64,000 nucleotides of DNA, taken from assembly GCA_016718385.1 (NCBI GenBank), contig JADKDK010000001.1:124001-188000 (forward strand). Direction: 5' to 3'. Shown here in pieces: positions 44,105 through 53,275 of the stretch. Below the pieces are notes generated by a model that was not told where the DNA came from, did no database searches, and worked only from the letters and a program-made list of their open reading frames with translations. Position numbers and translations under genes: made by a program. Within the stretch, counting starts at the first letter, position 1, and every line of letters starts with the position of its first letter. This DNA is from Gammaproteobacteria bacterium (GTDB lineage Bacteria; Pseudomonadota; Gammaproteobacteria; Pseudomonadales; UBA5518).

Positions 44105-46171
44105 ATGACTACCAGGACACTTTCGCTGTTCGATCCGGGCCTGGTCGCGCCGGCCCTGTTCGATGCATTGCGCAAGCTCGATCCGCGCATCCAGCTGCGC
44201 AACCCCGTGATGTTCGTCGTCTATATCGGCAGCATCTTCACCACCGCGCTGTGGCTGCAGGCACTTACCGGCAAGGGCGAGGCGCCGACCTGGTTTATCG
44301 GCGTCACGACGCTGTGGCTGTGGTTCACGGTGCTGTTCGCCAACTTCGCCGAGGCACTGGCCGAGGGTCGCAGCAAGGCGCAGGCGGCGGCGCTGCGCGG
44401 CGCGAAGAAGACGGTGCTCGCGCGCAAGCTCCGCGAACCGCGCTACGGCGCCGCCGTGGACGTGGTGCCCGGCAGCGAGCTGCGACGTGGCGACGTGGTG
44501 GTCGTGGAGGCGGGCGAGATGATTCCCGGTGACGGCGAGGTCATCGAGGGGGTTGCCTCGGTCAACGAGAGCGCGATCACCGGCGAGTCCGCGCCGGTGA
44601 TTCGCGAGTCCGGCGGCGATTTTTCGGCGGTCACCGGCGGCACGACGGTGCTGTCCGACTGGATCGTGGTGCGGATCAGCGTGAATCCCGGGGAAACCTT
44701 TCTCGACCGCATGATCGCACTGGTCGAAGGCGCAAAGCGCAAGAAGACGCCCAACGAGATCGCGCTCACGATCCTGCTGATCGCGCTGACGCTCATTTTC
44801 CTCCTGGCAACCGTCACGCTGCTGCCGTACTCGCTGTTCAGCGTGCAGGCAGCAGGCGCCGGAGCGCCGGTCACGCTGACCGCCCTCGTGGCCCTGCTGG
44901 TGTGCCTGATCCCGACCACGATCGGGGCACTGCTCTCGGCGATCGGCATCGCCGGCATGAGCCGCATGCTCGGCGCGAACGTGATCGCCACCTCGGGGCG
45001 CGCGGTCGAGGCCGCCGGCGACGTCGACGTGCTGCTGCTGGACAAGACCGGCACCATCACGCTGGGGAATCGCCAGGCCGCCGCCTTCCTGCCGGTGCAC
45101 GGCGTCACTGAGCAGCACCTGGCGGACGCGGCGCAGCTGGCCTCGCTGGCCGACGAGACGCCCGAAGGGCGCAGCATCGTGGTGCTGGCGAAGCAGCGCT
45201 TCAACCTGCGCGAGCGCGACATCCACGCGCTCGGCGCCACCTTCGTGCCCTTCTCGGCGAACACCCGCATGAGCGGCGTGAATATCGAGGGCCGCCAGGT
45301 GCGCAAGGGTTCGCTGGATGCCATTCAGCGCCACGTCGAAGCCAATGGCGGCAGCTTCCCTCAGGGGGCGCTGCAGGCGGCAAACGACGTCTCCCGGCGC
45401 GGCAGCACGCCGCTGGTGGTGGTCGACGGTGCCGCCGTGCTCGGCGTGATCGAGCTGAAGGACATGGTGAAGGGCGGCATCAAGGAGCGCTTCGGCGAAC
45501 TGCGCCGCATGGGCATCAAGACCGTGATGATCACCGGTGACAACCGGCTCACCGCGGCGGCAATCGCCGCCGAGGCGGGCGTCGACGACTTCCTCGCCGA
45601 GGCCACGCCGGAGGCGAAGCTCGCGCTGATCCGCCAGTATCAGGCGGAGGGCCGGCTGGTGGCGATGACCGGCGACGGCACCAACGATGCGCCGGCGCTG
45701 GCGCAGGCCGATGTCGCGGTGGCGATGCACAGCGGCACGCAGGCGGCCAAGGAAGCCGGGAACATGGTCGATCTCGATTCGAACCCGACCAAGCTGCTCG
45801 AGGTGGTCGAAGTGGGCAAGCAGCTGCTGATGACCCGCGGTGCGCTCACCACCTTCAGCATTGCCAACGACCTGGCGAAGTACTTCGCGATCATTCCGGC
45901 GATGTTCGTCGCCATGTATCCGCAACTCGACGCGCTGAATGTGATGGGTCTCGCGAGTCCGATGTCGGCGATATTGTCGGCCGTGATCTTCAACGCGCTG
46001 ATCATCGTGGCGCTGATCCCGCTGGCCCTCAAGGGCATTGCCTATCGCCCGCAGAGCGCCGGTGCGGTGTTGCGCCGCAACCTCGCGCTCTACGGCCTGG
46101 GCGGAATCGTCGTCCCCTTCCTGGGGATCAAGCTGATCGACCTCGGCCTTGTGGCCGTGGGCCTGGTCTGA
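44105..46171 (+). CDS. kdpB: Potassium-transporting ATPase subunit B
   Basis: 688 residues, P-type ATPase that powers K+ uptake by KdpA. TGES at 159-162 (actuator, with the regulatory Ser of KdpB), DKTGT at 313-317 (phosphorylated Asp), MTGDGTNDAPALAQADVAVAM hinge and the membrane helices expected. 10 bases after kdpA, translationally close. Confidence 0.96.
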   Translation: MTTRTLSLFDPGLVAPALFDALRKLDPRIQLRNPVMFVVYIGSIFTTALWLQALTGKGEAPTWFIGVTTLWLWFTVLFANFAEALAEGRSKAQAAALRGAKKTVLARKLREPRYGAAVDVVPGSELRRGDVVVVEAGEMIPGDGEVIEGVASVNESAITGESAPVIRESGGDFSAVTGGTTVLSDWIVVRISVNPGETFLDRMIALVEGAKRKKTPNEIALTILLIALTLIFLLATVTLLPYSLFSVQAAGAGAPVTLTALVALLVCLIPTTIGALLSAIGIAGMSRMLGANVIATSGRAVEAAGDVDVLLLDKTGTITLGNRQAAAFLPVHGVTEQHLADAAQLASLADETPEGRSIVVLAKQRFNLRERDIHALGATFVPFSANTRMSGVNIEGRQVRKGSLDAIQRHVEANGGSFPQGALQAANDVSRRGSTPLVVVDGAAVLGVIELKDMVKGGIKERFGELRRMGIKTVMITGDNRLTAAAIAAEAGVDDFLAEATPEAKLALIRQYQAEGRLVAMTGDGTNDAPALAQADVAVAMHSGTQAAKEAGNMVDLDSNPTKLLEVVEVGKQLLMTRGALTTFSIANDLAKYFAIIPAMFVAMYPQLDALNVMGLASPMSAILSAVIFNALIIVALIPLALKGIAYRPQSAGAVLRRNLALYGLGGIVVPFLGIKLIDLGLVAVGLV

Positions 46172-46182
46172 GGAGAACCGTC

Positions 46183-46770
46183 ATGCATGCAGTGCTGCGT
46201 CCCGCCCTGTCATTGTTCCTGCTGCTCGGCGTGCTCACCGGCATCGTCTACCCGCTGGCGGTGACCGCGCTGGGCCAACTGCTGTTCGCGGATGCGGCCA
46301 ACGGGTCCATCGTGACGATCGATGGCAAGGCGGTGGGATCCACGCTGATCGGGCAGCAGTTCACGTCGCCGGGGTATTTCTGGGGGCGACCGTCCGCAAC
46401 CGGTCCTCATGCCTACAACGGCGCGGTTTCGGGCGGCTCCAACCTGGGGCCGCTCAACCCGGCGCTCGCCGCGGCGGTCGAGGCGCGCATCGCGGCGCTC
46501 AGGGCAGCAGATCCGGGCAACACGCAACCGGTCCCGATCGATCTCGTGACCGCATCCGCCAGCGGCCTCGATCCGGAGATTTCGCTGGCGGCCGCTCACT
46601 TCCAGGCATCGCGCGTGGCGCGCCTGAGGGAAATGCCCCCCGCGCAACTCGATCAGCTCATCGAGCGCTTTGCGCAAAGGCCATGGTTAGGTATCTTCGG
46701 CGAGCCGCGCGTGAACGTGCTGCGGCTGAATCTCGCGCTCGATGACGCAACGCAGGTCCCCTCGCGATAA
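46183..46770 (+). CDS. kdpC: Potassium-transporting ATPase subunit C
   Basis: 195 residues: one N-terminal helix (SLFLLLGVLTGIVYPLAVTALG) and a periplasmic domain with YFWGRPSATGPHAYNGAVSGGSNLGP and SASGLDPEISLAAAHFQASRVA, the KdpC hallmarks. It stabilises the KdpFAB complex. Its stop (TAA) shares one base with the kdpD start at 46770. Confidence 0.95.
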   Translation: MHAVLRPALSLFLLLGVLTGIVYPLAVTALGQLLFADAANGSIVTIDGKAVGSTLIGQQFTSPGYFWGRPSATGPHAYNGAVSGGSNLGPLNPALAAAVEARIAALRAADPGNTQPVPIDLVTASASGLDPEISLAAAHFQASRVARLREMPPAQLDQLIERFAQRPWLGIFGEPRVNVLRLNLALDDATQVPSR

Positions 46771-49508
46771 TGTCCGACGACGGTCGCCCCGATCCCGATG
46801 CACTCCTCGCCGCTACCGTGGCTGCGGCGACCGAGGCGCAGCGCGGCAAGCTGAAGATCTTCTTCGGCGCCTCGCCGGGCGTGGGCAAGACCTACGGAAT
46901 GCTGCTCGAGGCGCGTCGCCTGCGCGCCGAAGGGCTAGATGTCGTGGTCGGCGTGATCGAGACGCACGGGCGAAGCGACACGGCGGCACTGCTCGAGGGG
47001 CTCGAGGTGCTGCCGCGCAAGCGCGTGGAGCATCGCGGTCGCGTGCTGGAGGAGTTCGACCTCGATGCCGCCCTGAAGCGGCGCCCGGCGATGCTGCTGG
47101 TCGATGAGCTCGCGCACACGAATGCCGCGGGCTGCCGCCATCCCAAGCGCTGGCGGGACGTCGAGGAACTGCTCGTCGCGGGCGTCAACGTGCTCACGAC
47201 GGTGAACGTGCAGCACATCGAGAGCCTGAACGACATCGTCGGGGGCATCACGGGGATCCGCGTCGCGGAGACCGTGCCCGATCACGTCTTCGATCGCGCG
47301 AACGAGGTGGTGCTGATCGACCTGCCACCCGACGACCTGCTGCTGCGGCTGAGGGAAGGCAAGGTCTACCTGCCGGATCAGGCCGAGCGCGCGATCCAGA
47401 ACTTCTTCCGCAAGGGCAACCTGATCGCGCTGCGCGAGCTGGCGCTGCGCCAGACGGCCGACCGGGTCGACGAGCAGATGCGCGCATTCCGCGGTGCGAG
47501 CACCGAGGCGCGCGTCTGGCAGACGCGCGAGACCTTGCTCGCGTGCATCGGACCGAGCGATGTGGACGAGAAGGTCGTGCGGACCGCGGCGCGGCTCGCC
47601 GCCCGGCTCGATTGCGAGTGGCACGCCGTGTACGTCGAAACGCCGGCCCTGCAGACGCTCCCGGAGGCGCAACGGCGCAGCGTCCTCGGCACGCTGAAAC
47701 TCGCGCAGGATCTCGGGGCGACGACGGCCACGCTGGCCGCGCAGGACTCCGTTGCCGCGCTGCTGGAGTATGCGCGGCGCCACAACCTGGGGCGCATCGT
47801 GGTCGGCCGCAGCACGGGCGCGCGGCAGCGCTGGCCGGGACGTCAGTCCTTCAGCCAGAAACTGGGCGCCAGGGCGCCGGACATCGACCTGGTAACCGTG
47901 GCGCGCGACGAGGATCGCGCGCGAAGGGCCAGCGACGTGGCGCAGGAGACGGAGCATTCCGCTCAGGAACGGCGGCAGCGCTGGCTCGATTCCGGATTCG
48001 CCGTGCTCGTGTGTGTCGTCATCACGCTCATCTGCACTCCGCTCAGCCATCACGTCGACCTCGCGAACATCGTGATGCTGTTCCTGCTCGGCGTCGTGAT
48101 CGTTGCATACCGTTGCGGGCGCAGCGCCGCGGTGCTGGCCGCGCTGCTCAGCGTGGCCTCCTTCGATTTCTTCTTCGTGCCGCCACGACTCGATTTTGCG
48201 GTGAGCGATGTGCAATACCTGCTGACGTTCGCGGTCATGCTGATTGTCGGGCTCGTGACGGGGCACCTGACCTCGGGCCTGCGCTTCCAGGCGCGCGTGG
48301 CGAAGTACCGCGAAGAACGTGCCCACAGCCTCTACGAGATGGCGAGGTCGCTGTCCTCGTCGCTGGTCGAGGAGCAGGTGGTGGAGATCAGCGACCGGTT
48401 TCTCGAGACGAGCTTTCGCGCCAGGGCCGCGATCCTGCTGCCCGACCTCTCGGACAAGCTGCATGAAACGGCACCGCACGGGGCCGCGCCCGCCTGTGAC
48501 CTGGCAGTGGCTCAGTGGTGCTATGACCACAACGAGCCCGCCGGCGCCGGCACCGACACGCTGCCGGCCACGACGCAGCTCTACCTGCCGCTCAAGGCGC
48601 CGATGCGGGTGCGTGGCGTGCTGGTGATCGAGCCCGGCAATGCGCGGCTGCTGATGATTCCGGAGCAGCGCCGCCTGCTCGACACCTTCGCGGCACTGGT
48701 CGCGATCGCGCTGGAGCGCATCCATTTCGTCTCGATCGCGCAGGACACGCTGATCCGCATGGAGTCCGAGCGCCTGCGCAACACCCTGCTCGCGGCACTG
48801 TCACACGATTTGCGTACACCGCTGACGGCGCTGGTCGGGCTCGCCGAGACGCTGTCGCTGGAGCTGGCCGCGTCACAGTCCACGCATGCCGGGCGTGCCG
48901 ACCTGATCCGCGACCAGGCGCTGCGCACCACGCGCCTGGTCGACAACCTGCTGGAGATGGCCAGGCTGCAGTCCGGCGAGCTGAAGTTGCGCCTGGACTG
49001 GCAATCGCTCGAGGAAATCCTCGGCAGTTCGCTGCAGGAACTCGGCGTGACACTGGCCGGGCATCCGTTGACGCTGGATCTGCCGCAGACGCTGCCGCTA
49101 GTGAAGTGTGATGCCGTGCTCATCGAGCGGGTGCTGGTCAACCTGCTGGAGAATGCGGCGAAATATACGCCTCCGGGCGCGGCCATCGGGGTGCGCGCCG
49201 CGCAGTCGGGTGCGCGCCTGGAGGTCGAGGTCTGGGATGAGGGACCGGGCTTGCCCGCGGGACAGGAGCGCGCGCTGTTCCTGCGCTTCGCGCGCGGGCA
49301 GAAGGAATCGGTCGTGCCCGGCGTCGGGCTCGGGCTGGCGATCTGCGACGCCATCGTCGAGGCGCATCGCGGCAGCATCCGGGCCGAGAACCGCGAGCCG
49401 CGCGGAGCGCGATTCGTGTTCACGCTGCCGCTCGACGAACAGCCGCCCCCGGTCCACGACGACGAGAGCCATGAGATTGGCACGCCAGGCCAGGAGGAGC
49501 AGCGATAG
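46770..49508 (+). CDS. kdpD: Sensor histidine kinase KdpD
   Basis: 912 residues. N-terminal KdpD domain with Walker A GASPGVGKT at 33-41 and DELAHTN, a USP-like domain (about 260-370), four membrane helices (DUF4118, about 410-505), a GAF-like segment and the kinase core with the phosphorylated His 679 in LSHDLRTPL, N-box (NLLENAAKYTPPG) and GLGLAICDAI. It senses K+ limitation and cell turgor and phosphorylates KdpE. Co-directional with kdpABC. Confidence 0.95.
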   Translation: MSDDGRPDPDALLAATVAAATEAQRGKLKIFFGASPGVGKTYGMLLEARRLRAEGLDVVVGVIETHGRSDTAALLEGLEVLPRKRVEHRGRVLEEFDLDAALKRRPAMLLVDELAHTNAAGCRHPKRWRDVEELLVAGVNVLTTVNVQHIESLNDIVGGITGIRVAETVPDHVFDRANEVVLIDLPPDDLLLRLREGKVYLPDQAERAIQNFFRKGNLIALRELALRQTADRVDEQMRAFRGASTEARVWQTRETLLACIGPSDVDEKVVRTAARLAARLDCEWHAVYVETPALQTLPEAQRRSVLGTLKLAQDLGATTATLAAQDSVAALLEYARRHNLGRIVVGRSTGARQRWPGRQSFSQKLGARAPDIDLVTVARDEDRARRASDVAQETEHSAQERRQRWLDSGFAVLVCVVITLICTPLSHHVDLANIVMLFLLGVVIVAYRCGRSAAVLAALLSVASFDFFFVPPRLDFAVSDVQYLLTFAVMLIVGLVTGHLTSGLRFQARVAKYREERAHSLYEMARSLSSSLVEEQVVEISDRFLETSFRARAAILLPDLSDKLHETAPHGAAPACDLAVAQWCYDHNEPAGAGTDTLPATTQLYLPLKAPMRVRGVLVIEPGNARLLMIPEQRRLLDTFAALVAIALERIHFVSIAQDTLIRMESERLRNTLLAALSHDLRTPLTALVGLAETLSLELAASQSTHAGRADLIRDQALRTTRLVDNLLEMARLQSGELKLRLDWQSLEEILGSSLQELGVTLAGHPLTLDLPQTLPLVKCDAVLIERVLVNLLENAAKYTPPGAAIGVRAAQSGARLEVEVWDEGPGLPAGQERALFLRFARGQKESVVPGVGLGLAICDAIVEAHRGSIRAENREPRGARFVFTLPLDEQPPPVHDDESHEIGTPGQEEQR

Positions 49509-49522
49509 ACATCCAGCACACC

Positions 49523-50197
49523 GTGCTCGTCATCGAGGACGAACCCGAGATCCGGCGCTTCGTGCGCCAGGCCCTGCAGGCCGAGGGGCTGCGGGTGGTC
49601 GAGGCTGAGCTCCTGCAGCGGGGTCTCAGCGACGCCGCCACGCGCAAGCCGGACCTGGTGATCCTCGATCTCGGCCTGCCCGACGGCGATGGCTCGGACT
49701 TCATTCGTGCGGTGCGCGCATGGAGCGAGATGCCGATCATCGTGCTGTCGGCGCGGGTGGAAGAGCAGGAAAAGGTCGAGGCGCTCGATGCCGGTGCGGA
49801 CGACTACCTCACGAAGCCCTTTGGCGTCGCCGAGCTGCTGGCCCGGGTACGCGTTGCGCTGCGTCGCTATGTGCGGGGCGGCGCCGAACAGGGCAGTGCA
49901 GTGAGCTTCGGTGACGTGACGGTGGATCTGGCGAATCGCCGCATCACCAGGGCGGGGAGCGAGCTGCACCTGACCCGGATCGAATTCCGTCTGCTGGTCG
50001 AGCTGTTGCGCCACCCGGGCAAGGTGCTGACGCACCGGCACCTGCTGCGCGAAGTATGGGGGCCGTCGAGCGTGGAGCACAGCCATTACCTGCGCATCTA
50101 CATGGGCCATCTGCGGCAGAAGCTCGAAAAGGATCCAGCGCGCCCGCAACACCTGCTGACGGAAATCGGGGTGGGTTATCGATTCATGCCGAACTGA
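49523..50197 (+). CDS. kdpE: Response regulator KdpE
   Basis: 224 residues from GTG 49523, 14 bases after kdpD; no better start is available. OmpR family: receiver with phosphoacceptor Asp 49 in LVILDLGLPDGDGSDF, Lys in LTKPFG, and winged-helix output (LTRIEFRLLVELLRHPGKVL, HYLRIYMGHLRQKLE, TEIGVGYRF). It activates kdpFABC under low K+; a possible target is the T-rich site at 42016-42032. Confidence 0.93.
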   Translation: MLVIEDEPEIRRFVRQALQAEGLRVVEAELLQRGLSDAATRKPDLVILDLGLPDGDGSDFIRAVRAWSEMPIIVLSARVEEQEKVEALDAGADDYLTKPFGVAELLARVRVALRRYVRGGAEQGSAVSFGDVTVDLANRRITRAGSELHLTRIEFRLLVELLRHPGKVLTHRHLLREVWGPSSVEHSHYLRIYMGHLRQKLEKDPARPQHLLTEIGVGYRFMPN

Positions 50198-50308
50198 ATG
50201 GGTGCCGTCGTGCTGACGCTCGTTGCCGGTTCTCCCTGGCGCCGGTGGTGTCCGGTTCGCGCCGCTGACGGCGCTGCTGATCGAGCAGTTCGGCTGCGCC
50301 ACCCCGGC

Positions 50309-51610
50309 TCAGGCGTAGCTGTCGACGAACAGGCTCTCCGCCCACTGGAACATGTCCTCGTAGCTGTCGCCGTTGACACGGTCCGGCGGCGCCTCACCGA
50401 GGTCCACGCGGTGCATGCCCTTGCCCTTCACGCTGCCGTCCGCCGCGTAGACGTCGCCGTAGATGAAATTGGCCGACAGCCACGAGGCACTCTTGCTGGT
50501 GATGGGACTGAAGCACGCCGAGCTGGTGGCGATGTCCTCGTCCGGCCCGTAACCGCTGAAGGAACGGATGATCGCATCCGCGCAGACCTTCGCCTCCGAG
50601 TTGGCCATGTGGCCGGATTTGGGCACCGCCTTGCCAAAGGACGACGGCACCGAGCAGGAATCCCCGATCACGTGGACGTTGGGATGAGCCGCAACGCCGT
50701 AGCTGAGCGGATCCACCGGCACGAAGCCCGCGGTGTCGAGCGCCAGCTGCTGCGCGATCTTCCCGGCGCGCTGGTTGGGGATGTAGTTCAGCACCTTGGC
50801 GTTCCTTATCGACTTGACGCTGGTGTTGATCGAGCGCGTGGTGGAATCCACTGATACCACGGTCGCGTTGGGGTAGTACTGGATGACACTGGCGTGGGTC
50901 ACCTTGAAGGCGCGGCCGAAGGCCTCCGGCTCGGCGGTGATGCCGGCATTGGCATCGAGCACCACGACTTTCGCGCCCGTGCGACCCTTGCGCTTGAGGT
51001 AATCCGCGACCACGCAGGCCCGCTCGTAGGGTCCGGGCGGGCAGCGGTAGGGCGCCTTCGGCACCGTCATCACGAAGGTGTCGTAGCTGCGCATCGCCGC
51101 CAGCTGGTTCTTGAGCAGCGTCGTCTGCGCGCCTGCCTGCCAAGCGTGCGGCGTGCGCAGGGGATCCCATATGCCCGGCGCGGGCGAGAAATCGATTCCC
51201 GGAGACAGCACCAGGTGGTCGTAGGGCAGCACCTTGCGCCCGCTGGCGGTGTTCACCGTCAGCGTGTTGCCCGGCGGGTCGATGGCTTCCGCGCGCCCCT
51301 GCAGCAGCGTGACGCCGTGATTAGCGGCCAGCTTGTCGAAGCCGAGCGTGATGCTGCTCAGCGGCAGGGCGCCGGTGACCACCAGGTTGGACAGGATGCA
51401 GGCGGCGTGGGTCGCGTTGGCGTCGACCAGCGTGACGTCGATGTTCCCGCCCCACATGCGCAGGTACTTGGCCACGGTGGCCCCGCCAAAGCCGGCGCCG
51501 ACCACGACCACCCTTGGTGCGACGGCGGCGTTCAGTACCCGGGGAACGGCGGCCAGCGCGGCGGCGGCGCCGGCCAGCTTGAGAAGATGTCTTCGATTCA
51601 GCGTGCTCAT
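50309..51610 (-). CDS. fccB: Flavocytochrome c sulfide dehydrogenase, flavoprotein subunit
   Basis: 433 residues with a Tat-like leader (NRRHLLKLAGAAAALAA). FAD motif VVVVGAGFGGATVAKYL; the Cys in HAACILSN lies where FccB links FAD covalently. Redox-active Cys positions of FCSD are present in PKAPYRCPPGPYERACVVADYL and in VIGDSCSVPSSFGKAVPKSGHMANSEAKV. C-terminal FCSD-type domain. Periplasmic oxidation of sulfide to sulfur, with electrons passed to the c-type subunit encoded upstream. Convergent with kdpE across 111 bases in which I see no clear terminator. Confidence 0.9.
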   Translation of the reverse strand: MSTLNRRHLLKLAGAAAALAAVPRVLNAAVAPRVVVVGAGFGGATVAKYLRMWGGNIDVTLVDANATHAACILSNLVVTGALPLSSITLGFDKLAANHGVTLLQGRAEAIDPPGNTLTVNTASGRKVLPYDHLVLSPGIDFSPAPGIWDPLRTPHAWQAGAQTTLLKNQLAAMRSYDTFVMTVPKAPYRCPPGPYERACVVADYLKRKGRTGAKVVVLDANAGITAEPEAFGRAFKVTHASVIQYYPNATVVSVDSTTRSINTSVKSIRNAKVLNYIPNQRAGKIAQQLALDTAGFVPVDPLSYGVAAHPNVHVIGDSCSVPSSFGKAVPKSGHMANSEAKVCADAIIRSFSGYGPDEDIATSSACFSPITSKSASWLSANFIYGDVYAADGSVKGKGMHRVDLGEAPPDRVNGDSYEDMFQWAESLFVDSYA

Positions 51611-51627
51611 GGTGTGTTCTCCGGGTT

Positions 51628-51939
51628 TCAGTCGTCGCCGTTGCCGGGCTGGGTGGACAGGTAATCGGCGATGCTGCGCAGTTGCGCGTCGGTGTAGCCG
51701 CGTGCCTGGCGGTCCATGATTCCCTCAACCCGGCGGCCCTTCATCTCGACCAGCTCGTGATAGAGCTCCTCGGCATCCTTGCCCGCAATCGAATCGAAGC
51801 CGGGACCGGCGCCGTTGGTTCCATGGCACTGCGCGCATTGCGCGGCGAGCAGGCGGCCGGGTTCGGCAGTTGCCGGGATCGCGGCGACGAGCAGCGTGGC
51901 GCCGGCAAGCACGACGCGCGAAGATCTTGGTATGCGCAT
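51628..51939 (-). CDS. fccA: Small monoheme cytochrome c, sulfide dehydrogenase partner
   Basis: 103 residues with a Sec signal peptide (VVLAGATLLVAAIPATA). One heme site CAQCH followed by GTNGAGPGFDSIAG and an axial Met candidate in EMKGRRVEGIM. A single-domain class I cytochrome, shorter than diheme FccA of purple sulfur bacteria, so the symbol is based on position 17 bases before fccB. ATG 51939 has GGAGG 8 bases upstream. Confidence 0.82.
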   Translation of the reverse strand: MRIPRSSRVVLAGATLLVAAIPATAEPGRLLAAQCAQCHGTNGAGPGFDSIAGKDAEELYHELVEMKGRRVEGIMDRQARGYTDAQLRSIADYLSTQPGNGDD

Positions 51940-52253
51940 GTATCAGTCCTCCATAGCAATCGGGTCGTGCGCCCGGTGGCAGGAGCGTCGACCCGGTCGG
52001 GCTTGCGCACCGGCCAGTTTCCGGTCACCTGGCAAGTAAACGGCCCGGCTCAGCGCTTTATTCCATGGTGCTGATATTTTCCTGTCGGGTAGCCGCATTG
52101 ACCCTGTCCGCCGCACCCCTCTAACATCGCCCGCGCCAGCGGGGCGTCTTCGAATACCACGACGAGCCAGCCGGTGCAGGGGAAGATCGACGCGCTGCGC
52201 CCCTACGCCGACACCGTGATTGCGCGCAGTCGCCAGCAGGGAAGGAGATCGCG
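51940..52253. other. Divergent intergenic region between fccA and the membrane-protein gene
   Basis: About 310 bases without a convincing gene. It contains the promoter at 52098-52127 for the rightward genes. The leftward fccA promoter is not obvious. Confidence 0.4.
52098..52127 (+). promoter_or_regulatory. Putative sigma-70 promoter, membrane protein/methyltransferase genes
   Basis: TTGACC (52098-52103), 18-base spacer, TAACAT (52122-52127). The start codon is 127 bases downstream, leaving a leader of about 120 bases. Confidence 0.45.
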
Positions 52254-52625
52254 ATGGAGACAAGGCCCTATTTCGTGCTCGGCGACTGTTTCAGCAATGC
52301 GCTGGTCGGCGCCTTTTCCGGCTGGGCCGGCATCGTGTGGATGCCGCACGCGCTCGGCTTCTGGCTCGGCATGCTGGTTTCGATGGCCGGCGCCATGGCG
52401 GTCACGATGCTGCTGGCGCTCACGCTGCTGCTGCGCTGGTTCGGCGCGCACGAGGTGATGGTGCCCACGATGATCGGCGGCATGACCGCGAACATGACGG
52501 TGTGCGCGATCGCGCACCACCATGCGATGTCGCCGCTGGACGGCGCGTGGATGGGCGCGTTGATCGGTCTGGGAGTGCTGTTCATCACCTACATCGCCAA
52601 TGCGCGACTGACGCGGGAGGCCTGA
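52254..52625 (+). CDS. Small integral membrane protein
   Basis: 123 residues with AGGAGAT 5 bases before the ATG. Four predicted helices (ALVGAFSGWAGIVWMPHALG, GMLVSMAGAMAVTMLLALTL, MVPTMIGGMTANMTVCAIAH, GAWMGALIGLGVLFITYIAN) and several His and Met residues near membrane faces (HHHAMS). Family not recognised; a metal or heme-linked role is conceivable. It overlaps no gene and precedes the methyltransferase by 2 bases. Confidence 0.7.
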   Translation: METRPYFVLGDCFSNALVGAFSGWAGIVWMPHALGFWLGMLVSMAGAMAVTMLLALTLLLRWFGAHEVMVPTMIGGMTANMTVCAIAHHHAMSPLDGAWMGALIGLGVLFITYIANARLTREA

Positions 52626-52627
52626 GC

Positions 52628-53236
52628 ATGGACGAGGCAACCGCACGCAAGTGGGACCGCGCCGCCGCCAGCTTCGACATGATGAATGGCGTCGGCCCGG
52701 AGAAGCGCTGGGGCCCGGTGAAGCGCGAGCTCTTCGCGCGCATGCGCGGCGAGATCCTGTTCCTCGCCGTCGGCACCGGGCTCGACATCGCCTTCTTCCC
52801 GCCGGGGCAGCGCATCACCGGCATCGATATCTCGGGCGAGATGCTCAAGCGCGCGGCGCCGCGCGCCGCGGCTTACCCCGGCGCGATGACGCTGCAGCGC
52901 CAGGACGTGCTGGCGCTCGATTTCCCCGACGCGCACTTCGACCAGGTGTTCACCTCCTGCACCTTCTGCTCGGTGCCGCGACCCGTGGACGGCCTGGCAC
53001 AGCTGCTGCGCGTGCTCAAACCGGGCGGCGAGCTGCACATGTTCGAGCACACCGGGAGTAAAGTGCCGGTCTTCAAGCAGGTCATGGACTGGATGACGCC
53101 GCTGAGTCGCAACTTCGGTCCCGAGATGAACCGCGACACGGTCGCCAACGTGCAGGCGGCGGGTTTCGTGGTCGACGGGGTGCGCAACGTCTACCTCGAC
53201 GTGGTGAAGATCATCCACGCCCACAGGCCGCGCTGA
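52628..53236 (+). CDS. Class I SAM-dependent methyltransferase
   Basis: 202 residues from ATG 52628. UbiE/Methyltransf_11 type: motif I ILFLAVGTGLDIAFFP, then TGIDISGEMLKRA (adenosyl-binding acidic residue), FDQVFTSCTFCSVPRPVDGL and LRVLKPGGELHMFEH. The final part (FVVDGVRNVYLDVVKIIHA) is the usual strand order. The gene is nearly contiguous with the membrane-protein gene. Substrate unknown; a quinone or lipid is possible. Confidence 0.85.
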   Translation: MDEATARKWDRAAASFDMMNGVGPEKRWGPVKRELFARMRGEILFLAVGTGLDIAFFPPGQRITGIDISGEMLKRAAPRAAAYPGAMTLQRQDVLALDFPDAHFDQVFTSCTFCSVPRPVDGLAQLLRVLKPGGELHMFEHTGSKVPVFKQVMDWMTPLSRNFGPEMNRDTVANVQAAGFVVDGVRNVYLDVVKIIHAHRPR

Positions 53237-53275
53237 GGCACGGCACGGGCAGGCGAACAGCGGAGTCCCCATCGC

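Noticed and set aside
52120..52253. Open frame upstream of the membrane-protein gene (QGKIDALRPYADTVIARS)
   Set aside because: No ATG or good GTG start with a ribosome site, no family match, and it runs out of frame into the next gene.
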